Assembly (NCBI RefSeq): GCF_023898315.1
Contig: NC_064622.1
Location: 358,217,234-358,281,233 of the forward strand
DNA length: 64,000 nt
Direction: 5' to 3'
From: Schistocerca nitens
Taxonomy: Eukaryota; Arthropoda; Insecta; Orthoptera; Acrididae
The notes under the pieces are model-generated. The model did no database searches. It saw only the letters and a program-made list of their open reading frames with translations, and had not been told where the DNA came from. Below, one piece after another: positions 1 through 11,034 of the stretch (position 1 is its first letter; every line of letters starts with the position of its first letter). Position numbers and translations under genes: made by a program.

Positions 1-196
1 GGTGGGAGACGAGGCACTGGCAGAAGTAGAGCTGTGAGGACGGTCGTGAGTCGTGCTTGGGTAGCTCAGTTGGTAGAGCACTTGCCCGCGAAAGACAAAG
101 GTCCCGAGTTCGAGTCTCGGTCCGGCACACAGTTTTAATCTGCCAGGAAGTTTCATATCAGCGCACACTCCGCTGTAGAGTGAAAATTTCATTCTA
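1..196 (+). mobile_element. SINE-E, tRNA-derived, 5' end outside window
   Basis: A tRNA-like module at about 54-128 has a D-arm/A-box type sequence (GTAGCTCAGTTGGTAGAGCA) and a B-box type sequence (GAGTTCGAGTCTCGG). A family tail follows, ending near GTGAAAATTTCATTC. The 5' acceptor strand no longer pairs with the 3' strand, so I call a SINE, not a tRNA gene. It runs straight into Tc1 transposase sequence at about 197, so it probably inserted into that transposon. Decayed relatives lie at 44420-44640 and 48826-48912. Confidence 0.8.
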
Positions 197-1226
197 TCAA
201 GATTTAAATGAGTCTGAACGTAGTGTTATAATCGGCGCACGAGCGATGGGACACAGCATGTCCGAGGTAGCAATGAAGAGGGGATTTTCCTGTACGACCA
301 TTTTATGAGTGTACCGTGAATATCAGGAATCCGGTAAAACATCAAATCTCCGACATCGCTGCGACCGAAAAACATCCTGCTAGAACGGGACCAACGACGA
401 TTAAAAAGAATCGTTCAACGTGTCAGAAGTGCAACCCTTCCGCAAAATGCTGGGCCGTCACAATGTCAGCTTACGAACCATTCAACGAAACATCATCGAT
501 ATGGGCTTTCGGAGCCGAATGCCCACTCATGTACCCTTGATGATTGCACGACACAGTTTTACGCCTGGCCTGGGCCCGTCAACAGCAAAATTGGACTGTT
601 GGTGACTGGAAACATGTTGCCTGGTAAAACGGGTCTCGTTTCAAATTTTATCGAGCGGATGGGCGTGTGGGAGTATGGAGGCAGGCTCACGAATTCATGG
701 ACCCTGCATGTCAGCAGGGGACTGGTGGAGAATCTGTAATGATGTGGGGCGTATGCAGTTGGAGTGACAGGGGACCCGTGGTACTACATACCAGTCAGAC
801 AGTTGACACGTATGTGAGCGTCCTGTCTAATCACCTGCACCCATTCACGTCCGTTGTGCATTCCGACGGACTTGGGCAGTTCCAGCAGAACAATGCGACA
901 CCCCACACATTCAGATTTTCTACAGAGTGGCTCCAGGAGCTCTCTTCTGAGTTTAAACAGTTCCGCTGGTCACCAAACTACCCAGACATGAACATTATTG
1001 AGCATACCTGAGATGCCTTGCAACGTGCTGTTCAGAAGAGATCTCCACCCCCTCGTACTCTTAGGGATTTACGGACAGCCCTGCAGGATTCATGGTGTCA
1101 ATTCCCTCCAGCGCTACTTCAAACATTAGTCGAGTCCATGCCACGTCGTGTTGCGGCAGTTCTGGTTGCTCGCTGGGGCCCTACGCGATATTAGGCAGGT
1201 GTACCAGTTTATTCGGCTCTTCAGTA
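197..1226 (+). pseudogene. Tc1-A transposase pseudogene, copy 1, 5' truncated
   Basis: Translated pieces in shifting frames follow the same order as the copy at 31567-32758. The N-terminal helix-turn-helix region (YQDLNESERSVIIGARAMGH, about 197-300) is followed by the central part (QFQQNNATPHT, about 875-910) and the C-terminal motif around PNYPDMNIIEH (about 975-1010). The catalytic Asp of the usual QQDNA motif is Asn here. Several frameshifts and stops (e.g. TGA at 1009) disable it. The 3' inverted repeat (GTACCAGTTTATTCGGCTCT and onwards) ends near 1226. The 5' end was lost at the junction with the SINE. It is a dead DNA transposon of the Tc1 family. Confidence 0.85.
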
Positions 1227-2040
1227 TAAAAATACGTTCGCTATCGACATCTGATAGGGGCTACAAAAGCAGTGTGTTAAACAGTTTCATTAAAGTAATG
1301 AATGCAAAACATAAGATTTAAAATTTCATTAATTTGTTACTAGAACATCTTTTCTCCTGTTTTTAGTATAAATTTTATAAACATCAGTGAAATATTGACT
1401 CAGAGGTGTCCAAGGTCCATTAGAGGACGTATCTTCTTCGACAGTTGGTTTGTTTACGTCGTACTCAGTCCAGTCTCGCAGGCGTCAAGAGCAGGATGGA
1501 TGCTGCAGAACAACAGATAGACAAACCGGAAAATATAAACCTTAAAAATATTTCGACTATTTTCACAATCACAGTCGTCTCCAGACGACGAAAGTGATGT
1601 CGTGGTTTGCACATCGACTCATAACCTTGATCCACGACGGAGCACGTGTTCACTTCATAAGAAACTCGCAATGAAATGGGCCGTGATCTTGACCGAAGAA
1701 GCGTCGAGACACTAGCCTCAAACGTAGATCGGAGAGAAGCGTTGAGAAATCTGTAACGCTGTTCCCGTGTTGTTTCCACACAGTCGTGACTAGGCGGGAA
1801 GGTCGCACGGCCTCAAGGTCGCCGTCCGGCACAAAACTTCCTGCCGTACCGGTCTGTGGCCACCAGTTTTGCGCTCTGCAGTCAAAGAGCTTGTGTACAC
1901 AGTAATGCTGCACACGCACCCCACGCCATAAGCTCCTTTTTACAACGCTGAATAAGTTGCTGATAAAATCTTGAAACATTTATCCATTATGGATACGGAA
2001 CACTGCGACTGTGATATAAAGATTTACAGAAATAACTCCA
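1227..2040. other. no recognised feature
   Basis: Mixed-composition spacer. Short open frames exist on the minus strand (e.g. 1650-1979) but match no family I recognise and have no supporting context. They are not called as genes. Confidence 0.4.
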
Positions 2041-2170
2041 ACCACTCGCCGTTTATAACTGCTCAATTCATGACCTCCATTTTCTTCCCATCTTGAACAA
2101 GAGAATAAAGGTGGACCTCCTGGAACAATTAGAGACTTTTACTTATAACAATAAATCACCTCACATCATC
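2041..2170 (+). pseudogene. possible Penelope-like element C-terminal remnant
   Basis: The plus strand reads HDLHFLPILNKRI followed by KVDLLEQLETFTYNN at about 2070-2150. This resembles the region that follows the GIY-YIG domain in Penelope-like elements (a DLLEQLEIYKH-type motif). It points towards, and is opposite in strand to, the PLE at 2240-3220, so the two are arranged tail to tail. It is short and decayed; the call rests on this motif only. Confidence 0.4.
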
Positions 2171-2239
2171 GTAAGTGAACAAACTGAATGAGCAAATCCC
2201 ATTTTTCATTGCTTGTTCTGTTCATTTTACTTTGTGGTC

Positions 2240-3220
2240 TCATATTTTAAATGTTTGAAAAAGGTAGAGAAATTACTCATGTAATCTCTAGTTTTCTCTC
2301 AATATCTGATCTTATAATTTCGTCCTGTATGACCTATGTAAAATTTTTCGCAGTTCTTACAATCGATTTTATGTATGCCTAGGTTGGTGTGAACTCGTAA
2401 TTTCGTTTTCCCAGGGTGGATTCGTGATTTTAAGTTATTGCTGGTTTGGTAAGCGAATTTGACTGTTGTATTTTTTAGAAACGCATTCAATTTATTAAAA
2501 ATGTTTCCTAGATATCTCATTGATATGTACGAGGTTTTATGTTTCGTTGGTGATTCTTTTATTAATTTTATGCCCTTACGGATTTCGTTGTGTGTGGTTT
2601 TAGCGTGTGTTTCATAGAGTTGAACTACAATGTCTGGCTTGAAATCTGGGCTACATATTGGAGTGTGGCAATTTCTTCAAATATGGCTGGTTGTTGTAGT
2701 GCTAAAGTGATCTTCCTATTGATCATTCTTTGGAGATATGCGTATTTATGTGCTTTAGGAGGCAGGAGTTTGTGTTGATAATATTGTCTATCGTTGTGTG
2801 TTTCCTCGAAATTGCAAATTTGTGTGTATTGTTGATGTTGCTAATAGATCTAGAAAATTTATTGATATGTTGGTTTCAGATTCCATTGTAAATTTCATTT
2901 TTGGATGTAGGTGATTTAGTACTTTTTTATTTGTTGAATGTCAGTGTCAACACTATCTGTTAGTAACAAAGTGTCATCTACATATCTGTGGTATATAACT
3001 TTCTTGACTAGTGGATTTGTGGGATTAAAAAATATTCCTTCTAAGTTATTTAAGAAGATGTCTGCTATTGTACTGGCAATACTTTATCTCATAGCCACTC
3101 TGTCAGTTTGTGTATAAAATATTTTTGTTGAGTTCGAAGCACCTTTGTGTTATAAAATGTACTGTTGAAATCGTAACAGCTTTGTTTTAGAACCAATTTT
3201 AGCTGTTCTATGATTTCGTG
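2240..3220 (-). pseudogene. Penelope-like element: reverse transcriptase and GIY-YIG endonuclease remnant
   Basis: Reading the minus strand from 3220 downward, a reverse-transcriptase segment contains ADIFLNNLEGIF and then the catalytic box RYVDDTLLL (about 2960-3075). Near 2300-2420 comes the endonuclease start motif IHKIDCKNCEKFYIGHTGRN, the GIY-YIG signature of Penelope-like retroelements. PLE proteins are normally about 800 residues with RT followed by GIY-YIG; here the order is kept but stops and indels interrupt it (e.g. a stop right after QQIKKY). Its upstream side continues into the palindromic arm at 3221-3650. It is a dead retroelement copy. Confidence 0.8.
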
Positions 3221-3650
3221 TATGCGTGCAACAAACAAACCATACTGAAGATGGCATAGAAGGTATTGAAAATATAGCTCTCATTCATGTGAAGTCAGGT
3301 GTCAAACTGACCGTACTTCTACGAACGTAGTGGCAAGGAAAACATTTGCCATCAACAGTTGGGGTAACAATCATACAGACAGTAGCTGGCTATCAAAGAA
3401 CATAACCATTAGGAAGGCACACATTGAGTATATATCGAATATGTATATAAGACAGAAAGCCGTAGAGGGACAGGCACAATACTTTAAAAAGGCGAATTGT
3501 GTAATGTACAGATTGAAAAATAACTAAATATAACAAAACATACAGACTAGAATAAGGCTGCTGGCTGTTAAAATTATGAAACATAGAGGAGTTATTAAAT
3601 GAAACGCACATGAAAACAAAATGCAAGATATAATTGCAGAAAAATTATGA
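3221..3650 (-). repeat. left arm of a PLE head-to-head palindrome
   Basis: This stretch is a diverged reverse complement of 3675-3842 plus 6908-7145. Shared blocks include GTAATGTACAGATTGAAAA and, on the other strand, peptides NHTDSSWxSKNxTxRKAxIEYI encoded by both arms. The axis is near 3662. On the minus strand it leads into the RT at 2240-3220, so it is the upstream part of one PLE copy facing a second, inverted copy. Confidence 0.75.
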
Positions 3651-3674
3651 CTTAGATTTACAAACAATTATAGT

Positions 3675-3849
3675 ACATCATAATGTATCCGCATTTATAT
3701 CTTGTACTTCGTTTTGATTTACGTTTCATTTAACAATTTCTCTATGTTTTACAATCTTAACAGCTAACAGCCCGCATGGAATCTGTATGTTATGTTATAT
3801 TTGTTTACTTTTCAATCTGTACATTACATAATTCGCTTTCTTAAAGTAT
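3675..3849 (+). repeat. right palindrome arm, inner part
   Basis: Inverted counterpart of about 3490-3650. It is cut at AAAGTAT (3843-3849) by insertion of the RTE LINE, and the arm resumes at 6908. Confidence 0.7.
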
Positions 3850-6800
3850 CAGGAGAAAGAAAACTGGCGTTCTACGGATCGGAGCGTGGAATGTCAGGTC
3901 CCTTAATCGGGCAGGTAGGTTAGAAAATTTGAAAAGGGAAATGGATAGGTTAAAGTTAGATATAGTGGGAATTAGTGAAGTTCGGTGGCGGGAGGAACAA
4001 GACTTCTGGTCAGGTGACTACAGGGTTATAAACACAAAGTCAAATAGGGGTAATGCAGGAGTAGGTTTAATAATGAATAGGAAAATAGCAACGCGGGTAA
4101 GCTACTACAAACAGCTTAGTGAACGCATTATTGTGGCCAAGATAGATACGAAGCCCACACCTACTACAGTAGTACAAGTTTATATGCCAACTAGCTCTGC
4201 AGATGACGAAGAAATTGAAGAAATGTATGATGAAATAAAAGAAATTATTCAGATAGTGAAGGGAGACGAAAATTTAATAGTCATGGGTGACTGGAATTCG
4301 AGTGTAGGAAAAGGGAGAGAAGGAAACGTAGTAGGTGAATATGGATTGGGGCTAAGAAATGAAAGAGGAAGCCGCCTGGTAGAATTTTGCACAGAGCACA
4401 ACTTAATCATAGCTAACACTTGGTTTAAGAATCATGATAGAAGGTTGTATACATGGAAGAACCCTGGAGATACTAAAAGGTATCAGATAGATTATATAAT
4501 GGTAAGACAGAGATTTAGGAACCAGGTTTTAAATTGTAAGACATTTCCAGGGGCAGATGTGGACTCTGACCACAATCTATAGGTTATGACCTGTAGATTA
4601 AAACTGAAGAAACTGCAAAAAGGTGGGAATTTAAGGAGATGGGACCTGGATAAACTGAAAGAACCAGAGGTTGTACAGAGTTTCAGGGAGAGCATAAGGG
4701 AACAATTGACAGGAATGGGGGAAAGAAATACAGTAGAAGAAGAATGGGTAGCTTTGAGGGATGAAGTAGTGAAGGCAGCAGAGGATAAAGTAGGTAAAAA
4801 GACGAGGGCTAGTAGAAATCCTTGGGTAACAGAAGAAATATTGAGTTTAATTGATGAAAGGAGAAAATATAAAAATGCAGTAAATGAAGCAGGCAAAAAG
4901 GAATACAAACGTCTCAAAAATGAGATTGACAGGAAGTGCAAAGTGGCTAAGCAGGGATGGCTAGAGGACATATGTAAGGATGTAGAGGCTTATCTCACTA
5001 GGGGTAAGATAGATACTGCCTACAGGAAAATTAAAGAGACCTTTGGAGATAAGAGAACCACTTCTATGAACATCAAGAGCTCAAAAATGGCTCTGAGCAC
5101 TATGGGACTCAACATCTTAGGTCATAAGTCCCCTAGAACTTAGAACTACTTAAACCTAACTAACCGAAGGACATCACACACACCCATGCCCGAGGCAGGA
5201 TTCGAACCTGCGACCGTAGCAGTCCCGCGGTTCGATCAAGAGCTCAGATGGAAACCCAGTTCTAAGCAAAGAAGGGAAAGCAGAAAGGTGGAAGGAGTAT
5301 ATAGAGGGTCTATACAAGGGTGATGTACTTGAGGACAATATTATGGAAATGGAAGAGGATGTAGATGAAGATCAAATGGGAGATACTATACTGCGTGAAG
5401 AGTTTGACAGAGCACTGAAAGACCTGAGTCGAAACAAGGCCCCCGGAGTAGACAACATTCCATTGGAACTACTGACGGCCTTGGGAGAGCCAGTCCTGAC
5501 AAAACTCTACCATCTGGTGAGCAAGATGTATGAAACAGGCGAAATACCCTCAGACTTCAAGAAGAATATAATAATTCCAATCCCAAAGAAAGCAGGTGTT
5601 GACCGATGTGAGAATTACCGAACAATCAGTTTAATAAGCCACAGCTGCAAAATACTAACACGAATTCTTTACAGACGAATGGAAAAACTGGTAGAAGCCG
5701 ACCTCGGGGAAGATCAGTTTGGATTCCGTAGAAATACTGGAACACGTGAGGCAATACTGACCTTACGACTTATCTTAGAAGAAGGATTAAGGAAAGGCAA
5801 ACCTACGTTTCTAGCATTTGTAGACTTAGAGAAAGCTTTTGACAATGTTGACTGGAATACTCTCTTTCAAATTCTAAAGGTGGCAGGGGTAAAATACAGG
5901 GAGCGAAAGGCTATTTACAATTTGTACAGAAACCAGATGGCAGTTATAAGAGTCGAGGGACACGAAAGGGAAGCAGTGGTTTGGAAGGGAGTAAGACAGG
6001 GTTGTAGCCTCTCCCCGATGTTATTCAATCTGTATATTGAGCAAGCAGTGAAGGAAACAAAAGAAAAATTCGGAGTAGGTATTAAAATCCATGGAGAAGA
6101 AATAAAAACTTTGAGGTTCGCCGATGACATTGTAATTCTGTCAGAGACAGCAAAGGACTTGGAAGAGCAGTTGAACGGAATGGATGGTGTCTTGAAGGGA
6201 GGATATAAGATGAACATCAACGAAAGCAAAACGAGGATAATGGAATGTAGTCGAAGTAAGTCGGGTGATGTTGAGGGTATTAGATTAGGAAATGAGACAC
6301 TTAAAGTAGTAAAGGAGTTTTGCTATTTGGGGAGCAAAATAACCGATGATGGTCGAAGTAGAGAGGATATAAAATGTAGACTGGCAATGGCAAGGAAAGC
6401 GTTTCTGAAGAAGAGAAATTTGTTAACATCGAGTATAGATTTAAGTGTCAGGAAGTCTTTTCTGAAAGTATTTGTATGGAGTGTAGCCATGTATGGAAGT
6501 GAAACATGGACGATAAATAGTTTGGACAAGAAGAGAATAGAAGCTTTCGAAATGTGGTGCTACAGAAGAATGCTGAAGATTAGATGGGTAGATCACATAA
6601 CTAATGAGGAGGTACTGAATCGGATTGGGGAGAAGAGGAGTTTGTGGCACAACTTGACCAGAAGAAGGGATCGGTTGGTAGGACATGTTTTGAGGCATCA
6701 AGGGATCACCAATTTAGTATTGGAGGGCAGCGTGGAGGGTAAAAATCGTAGGGGGAGACCAAGAGATGCATACACTAAGCAGATTCAGAAGGATGTAGGT

Positions 6801-6881
6801 TGCAGTAGGTACTGGGAGATGAAGAAGCTTGCACAGGATAGAGTAGCATGGAGAGCTGCATCAAACCAGTCTCAGGACTGA
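3850..6881 (+). pseudogene. RTE endonuclease-reverse transcriptase (broken)
   Basis: The apurinic-like endonuclease runs from about 3885 to 4580 with GAWNVRSLNRAGR, ISEVRW, GDWNSSVG and the terminal SDHN motif. The reverse transcriptase is at about 5400-6350 with KAPGVDNIP, FVDLEKAFDNVDW, GVRQGCSLSPMLF and the catalytic box RFADDIVIL. The C-terminal region contains MYGSETWT and a Cys/His-poor tail ending SNQSQD at 6881. It nicks target DNA and copies its own RNA. Three lesions: 5' truncation, a TAG stop at 4580-4582 (the other copy has Leu), and the SINE insertion. From 5343 the frame is open for 512 codons. Such ORFs are often mislabelled as a craniofacial development protein. Confidence 0.92.
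5084..5234 (-). mobile_element. SINE-A in RTE LINE, 12-bp target duplication
   Basis: Minus-strand SINE-A with the B-box GGTTCGAATCC (read as GGATTCGAACC). It is flanked by perfect copies of ATCAAGAGCTCA (5072-5083 and 5235-5246). The uninterrupted LINE at 32870-36189 has this site once. The tRNA-like head is truncated. It separates the LINE endonuclease part from the RT part. Confidence 0.93.
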
Positions 6882-6907
6882 AGACCACAACAACAACAAC
6901 AAAGTAT

Positions 6908-7367
6908 TATGCCTACATAGTTCCTCAGCGTTTTCAAGTTTATGTAATATGTAACCGATGTACTCAATACATGCTTTTCTAGGTGTTACGTTCTTTGATG
7001 GCCAACTGCTGTCTGTATGGTTGCTAACGCCATGTGCTGACGGCAAATGTTTTCCTTGTCACCAGTTTGTCGATGCGTGTCGGTCCGATGCCTGGCACTA
7101 TATGTATGAGAGCTATATTTTCGGTACCCTATGCGCCTACTTTTGTGTGGTTTGTGTTTGTACTTCATTGTAGGTATCCATGGAAACTGTTGTCCACAGC
7201 GCATATACTTTTCCTGAGGCATTCTTTTTGTATTCTATTTCTTTGTTTTCTCTCAGCTATGTCTGTTGATGGTATAGCGAAACGCGTCAGTAAATTAATT
7301 TTCGACCACAATCTTTTACAATTCATTGCATGCAAAACACGCTGTGTTTCTTACAACCTAAGTGCTT
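6908..7367 (+). mobile_element. PLE fragment: outer right palindrome arm and degenerate hammerhead site
   Basis: 6908-7145 is the inverted counterpart of 3221-3480. Further on, 7267-7297 reads CTGTTGA...GCGAAACGCGTC, which matches the order core / GAAA / short stem III / GUC of type I hammerhead ribozymes found in PLEs. The invariant core A is T here, so self-cleavage is unlikely. A related site on the minus strand at about 56425-56465 keeps CTGATGA. Confidence 0.6.
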
Positions 7368-7377
7368 CACCTCTATC

Positions 7378-7524
7378 AAAAATGGCTCTGAGCACTATGG
7401 GACTCAACTGCTGTGGTTATCAGTCCCCTAGAACAGAACTACTTAAACCTAACTAACCTAAGGACATCACACACATCCATGCCCGAGGCAGGATTCGAAC
7501 CTGCGACCGTAGCAGTCGCACGGT
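7378..7524 (-). mobile_element. SINE-A, 10-bp target duplication
   Basis: SINE-A body and B-box on the minus strand, flanked by CACCTCTATC at 7368-7377 and 7525-7534. The tRNA head is shortened. Confidence 0.92.
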
Positions 7525-7534
7525 CACCTCTATC

Positions 7535-8417
7535 GCTTATACCGCACGAAAACATGCTTTTCTGTATTACTCACTCATTCTAAAAATAGCGGTATGAGCC
7601 AAACATATAAAAAAATCGTGTTACTACGAGAGCCATTTGAATAATCATCTGTTCCAGATCTAAGGGGGGAATTTTGGTAACGGGAACAAAATATCAATAC
7701 AACAGGACGCTTCAGGATCACGATTTATGCTTATTTCCCTCCGCTTTAAATAATTACGCTATTTGATCAACAAACTTTTTCTACTGATCTGACAGTGTGC
7801 ACAGATATTTAGCCTTCAAAGTGCAGGTGTGGGATGACAAGTGAAGAGGTCACAGCAAACCGGAATAGAAAGCAATATCTTTAAGAACTTATTTTATTTT
7901 GGCCAAACCCAAATTACTTTTCTACATACTTTCCGTCATTTTTGAGGTCATCATTGCTGGTTAGTTGAGGCATGAGTGTCGATTACTAGTTTTAGTGGGT
8001 CAGAGAGAATCCCGGGTGTGAACGTTTGGGATGGGATTTACAGTTCCGGCATTTGTCTTAACAACCAACGGAAACCTCCCGATATCCTGGCGTGAACTAT
8101 TTTTAGTTGAACTACTCACAAATGCTCCGAATTGAGATTCTCTCTACCCCAGTTGGTATTCGATAATGCCATGCACTGAATGGTTCTCCGCAATGATGAT
8201 AGCCTCAGCAGTGACGGAAGCTATGCAGAAAAGTAGTTTAGTAGGTAAACGAAACAAAATAAATTCTTAAAAACATTGTGTCCCTTTAGGAAAACATTCT
8301 CTGCTTGCTTTTCGGATGCGTATTTCGTGTTTCCTACAGTCGTTTGAAGGTTCACTGCATATCTCCAAATACCATTGGTCACATCGACACTTCCGTTCAG
8401 TAACACGTACACAGACA
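7535..8417. other. no recognised feature
   Basis: AT-rich spacer between the SINE and the mariner. I see no open frame of a known family, no inverted ends and no tandem structure. Confidence 0.4.
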
Positions 8418-8419
8418 TA

Positions 8420-9751
8420 CGAGGGCGGTTCAGAAAGTAACCTCCGATTGGTCACAGTGCGGGTTGTGGGGGGAGTAGCGACGCCATCTGTGCGTTCACG
8501 CACTCAACAGGTCAGTCGGCATCAAGCCGTGGTCGAGTGAACGTCGTACCTGCGCTAGTTTAGTTTTTGTGGCAGTTTGAAATGTGTGCTGCAATAGAAA
8601 ACCCCGCCAAATGTGAAGTGCGTGCTGTCATAAGGTTTTTTACAGCCAAAGGATATTCTGCAGCAGCTATTCATCGTGAGCTTTGTGCCGTGTACGGACC
8701 AAGAGTTATGAGTGAAGGAGTTGTCCGTGAATGGGTACGTTTATTTAAAAGTGGACGAGAAAACGTTCATGATGAAGAGAGGAGTGGTAGACCATCATTA
8801 GTGACTGACGAACTCGTTCAGACAGTTGATGCAAAAGTTCGTGAAAATCGACGTTTCTCAATGTCGGAGTTGTCTACTGGTTTTCCACAGATTTCTAAGA
8901 CTCTCTTGTACGAGATAGTGACAGCAAGATTGGGTTACCGTAAGTTCTGTGCACGATGGGTGCCCAAAATTCTTACCGACCACCACAAAACTCAAAGAAT
9001 GGCCTCTGCATTAGACTTTCTGTCACGTTATGAGGACGAAGGAGAACCATTGTTAAACAGAATCGTGACCGGTGACGAAACCTGGATTAAGTACGTGAAC
9101 CCTGAGACAAAAGAACAATCAAAAATGTGGGCACATTCAAATTCGCCTACCAAACCAAGAAAAGCCTCGCAAGATTTTTCTGCCAGAAAACTGATGGCAA
9201 CGGTGTTTTGGGATGCCAAAGGGGTGTTGTTGGTTGAATTCATGGAACGTGGTACGACCATTAATCAAGACGTGTACTGTGAAACAATAAAAAAGTTACG
9301 ACGGGCTATACAGAACAAACGCCGTGGTATGCTGACTTCCGGTATCGTTTTTTTGCACGATAACGCCCGTCCTCACTCTGCTCGCAGAACAACGGCCCTT
9401 CTTGAGTCCTTCAAGTGGGACGTTATCAACCATCCACCTTACAGCCCAGACCTGGCGCCAAGTGATTATCACCTCTTCATGCATTTGAAGAAATGGCTCG
9501 GGTCACAGCGGTTTGATGACGACGAAGAGCTCAAAGATGCGGTCACAGGCTGGCTCCAGGCACAAGCGGGTGATTTTTATGCAGAAGGAATTTCAAAGCT
9601 TGTGAAGAGATACGATAAGTGCCTCAATCGCTATGGAGACTATGTAGAAAAATAGTGCAAAGATGTTGTAAGATGTATATATTCAAATATTTTTATTTAA
9701 CTTGGTGTATTTTTTTAAATCAACCGGAGGTTACTTTCTGAACGGCCCTCG
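8420..9751 (+). mobile_element. mariner DNA transposon, structurally complete
   Basis: Terminal inverted repeats of about 28 bp start CGAGGGCGGTTCAGAAAG on the left and CGAGGGCCGTTCAGAAAG on the right (complement), continuing to AACCTCCG. TA dinucleotides flank the element at 8418-8419 and 9752-9753. Total length 1332 bp, normal for mariner. One uninterrupted transposase gene fills the interior. Confidence 0.95.
8582..9655 (+). CDS. mariner transposase, intact, DD34D
   Basis: The 357-residue protein cuts and pastes the surrounding element at TA sites; it would act in the nucleus as a dimer on the terminal repeats. Residues 1-110 hold two helix-turn-helix segments (AVIRFFTAKGYSAAAIHREL and the region after RSGRPS). 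WVPKIL is the mariner linker motif. The catalytic triad is Asp in VTGDETW, Asp in HDNARPH and Asp in YSPDLAPSDYHLF, with 34 residues between the last two. Length fits the family (about 345-360). The frame is also open from an ATG at 8567; I prefer 8582 because MCAAIENPA matches the usual mariner start. No stops or frameshifts are visible, unlike the two other mariners in this window, so this copy is young or was recently active. Confidence 0.95.
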   Translation: MCAAIENPAKCEVRAVIRFFTAKGYSAAAIHRELCAVYGPRVMSEGVVREWVRLFKSGRENVHDEERSGRPSLVTDELVQTVDAKVRENRRFSMSELSTGFPQISKTLLYEIVTARLGYRKFCARWVPKILTDHHKTQRMASALDFLSRYEDEGEPLLNRIVTGDETWIKYVNPETKEQSKMWAHSNSPTKPRKASQDFSARKLMATVFWDAKGVLLVEFMERGTTINQDVYCETIKKLRRAIQNKRRGMLTSGIVFLHDNARPHSARRTTALLESFKWDVINHPPYSPDLAPSDYHLFMHLKKWLGSQRFDDDEELKDAVTGWLQAQAGDFYAEGISKLVKRYDKCLNRYGDYVEK

Positions 9752-9753
9752 TA

Positions 9754-10510
9754 TAACCTACATACACAATTCACATTCACGACATTTTAATTTTTGAATG
9801 GAATGACGTTCTCAACGAAGGAAAATGTTTCAGAAATGAGTTAATAAGTTACCAATACCCCGGTTGCGACCAAGATTTTTGGGAGGTTTTCCTTTGTTGT
9901 GAGGGGTATGCCAGAACCGATAAGCCCTTCCCATATGTTACGGATGGGGATGCTCCAATTGCCCCGTTATCATCTTGACTGATACTTGGCTGAATAGAAC
10001 TGCGACTCATTAATGTGTCAGATCTCGAAGTCATCGTCTTTACTTAGTAACCGACTCTTACTGTACATATCCATGAAGACATTTTGCTACTGACCATGTG
10101 TCCAGGTAATAATAGGTTGGGTGCATTTCTCGGTGTTACTGTATGTTGGTATCCGCCTTCGTCAATTCAGTTTCAGTTTACCCTGGATACTTACAACACC
10201 CTATTCTGCCAATGCTATTTTACCCTTTGAATAGGTACACTTTTCAAAAGAACCACGTGTGATAAAACAATGAAATTTTTCCTGTATATATATATAACAT
10301 ATATACCTCAATTTACAAGTAAAATGAACATAATACCTCTTGTGGTTTTGAAGAAAAAAAATTGTTCTTTCACTAGTAAAATTTTACTTTTTTGCACAGT
10401 AATTATTATAAAACAGTTTGTGATTGTTTGGTGGTTCTCAATTTACTTGTAATAACTTATTACTGGCGGCAGTACAAATTGACCAAATTTCATGTTTCCA
10501 ACCCCATTAG
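9754..10510. other. no recognised feature
   Basis: AT-rich spacer with short (TA)n and poly-A runs near 10280-10370. No family signature seen. Confidence 0.35.
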
Positions 10511-10514
10511 TTTA

Positions 10515-11034
10515 TCAAATGATGGTACCTGAAAGTAAAAAAAAATGTAGTTTTGAAAAAAATCCATTTAAAGATTTTGCAGTATTTCTACTAGATTTTA
10601 TGTCCAATAATTCCAAAACATCGAGTTTTCTAATTACAGCATTACTGAAGCACAAAATAGCATCATAAACACCAAATTTGAGGGTTGTAGGCTGAACTAA
10701 TACAGTTTTCGGTAACCAGTTCCAAAGGACAGAATTCACACATTCATTTAAATTTTGGGTTTTCCCAAGAAGATATTTCTTCAACAAGGTATCTTTACAA
10801 AGCTCTGTAAATATGGGTTACATTTCATTTCATTTAATTAAAAGCTGTGCATTATCTCTGCATGGCATTTAAATACTAGGTTGCACAAGGCGTCAGGAAC
10901 ACCATTTTATCTCAAGAAAAATTGTCGTATTTTTATAAAACGAAAACTGTTTCACGCAGGAAAGACCAGGCATTTCAAATGTGCTAGAAATCTAAAAATC
11001 GAATTTTTGAAGCCCACTTGCCTTCCGTCTCCCC
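10515..11034 (-). pseudogene. TTAA-type (Kolobok/Mutator-like) transposase C-terminal fragment
   Basis: On the minus strand 10787-10515 encodes a 90-residue frame containing LLGKTQNLNECVNSVLWNWL and KFGVYDAILCF. This resembles the conserved GKTQNxNESFNxxxWxRxPK...GVYDAV segment of arthropod Mutator-like/Kolobok-type transposases. Upstream on the same strand, ELCKDTLLKKY extends it to about 10810. The minus-strand start lies beside TTAA at 11035-11038 followed by GGGGAGACGGAAGG, which looks like an end of the same type as the element at 11599-12793. Only the C-terminal part of a transposase is present. The superfamily name is from memory of the motif and is the weaker part of the call. Confidence 0.5.

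Larger units (their letters stand above)
3850..6900 (+). mobile_element. RTE-clade LINE, copy 1, 5' truncated
   Basis: Non-LTR retrotransposon flanked by a 7-bp target duplication AAAGTAT (3843-3849 and 6901-6907). It ends in an (ACA)n tail at about 6883-6900, as expected for RTE elements. Compared with the full-length copy at 32870-36189 it lacks about 480 bp at the 5' end. It landed in the right arm of the PLE palindrome and was later hit by a SINE at 5084-5234. Confidence 0.93.

Noticed and set aside
54..128. tRNA gene in the first 130 bases
   Set aside because: The acceptor strands do not pair, a SINE-specific tail follows directly, and decayed copies occur at 44.4 and 48.8 kb.
1650..1979. 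109-residue minus-strand protein
   Set aside because: No recognised motif, no paralogue in the window, and overlapping open frames on the same strand in another phase; insufficient support.
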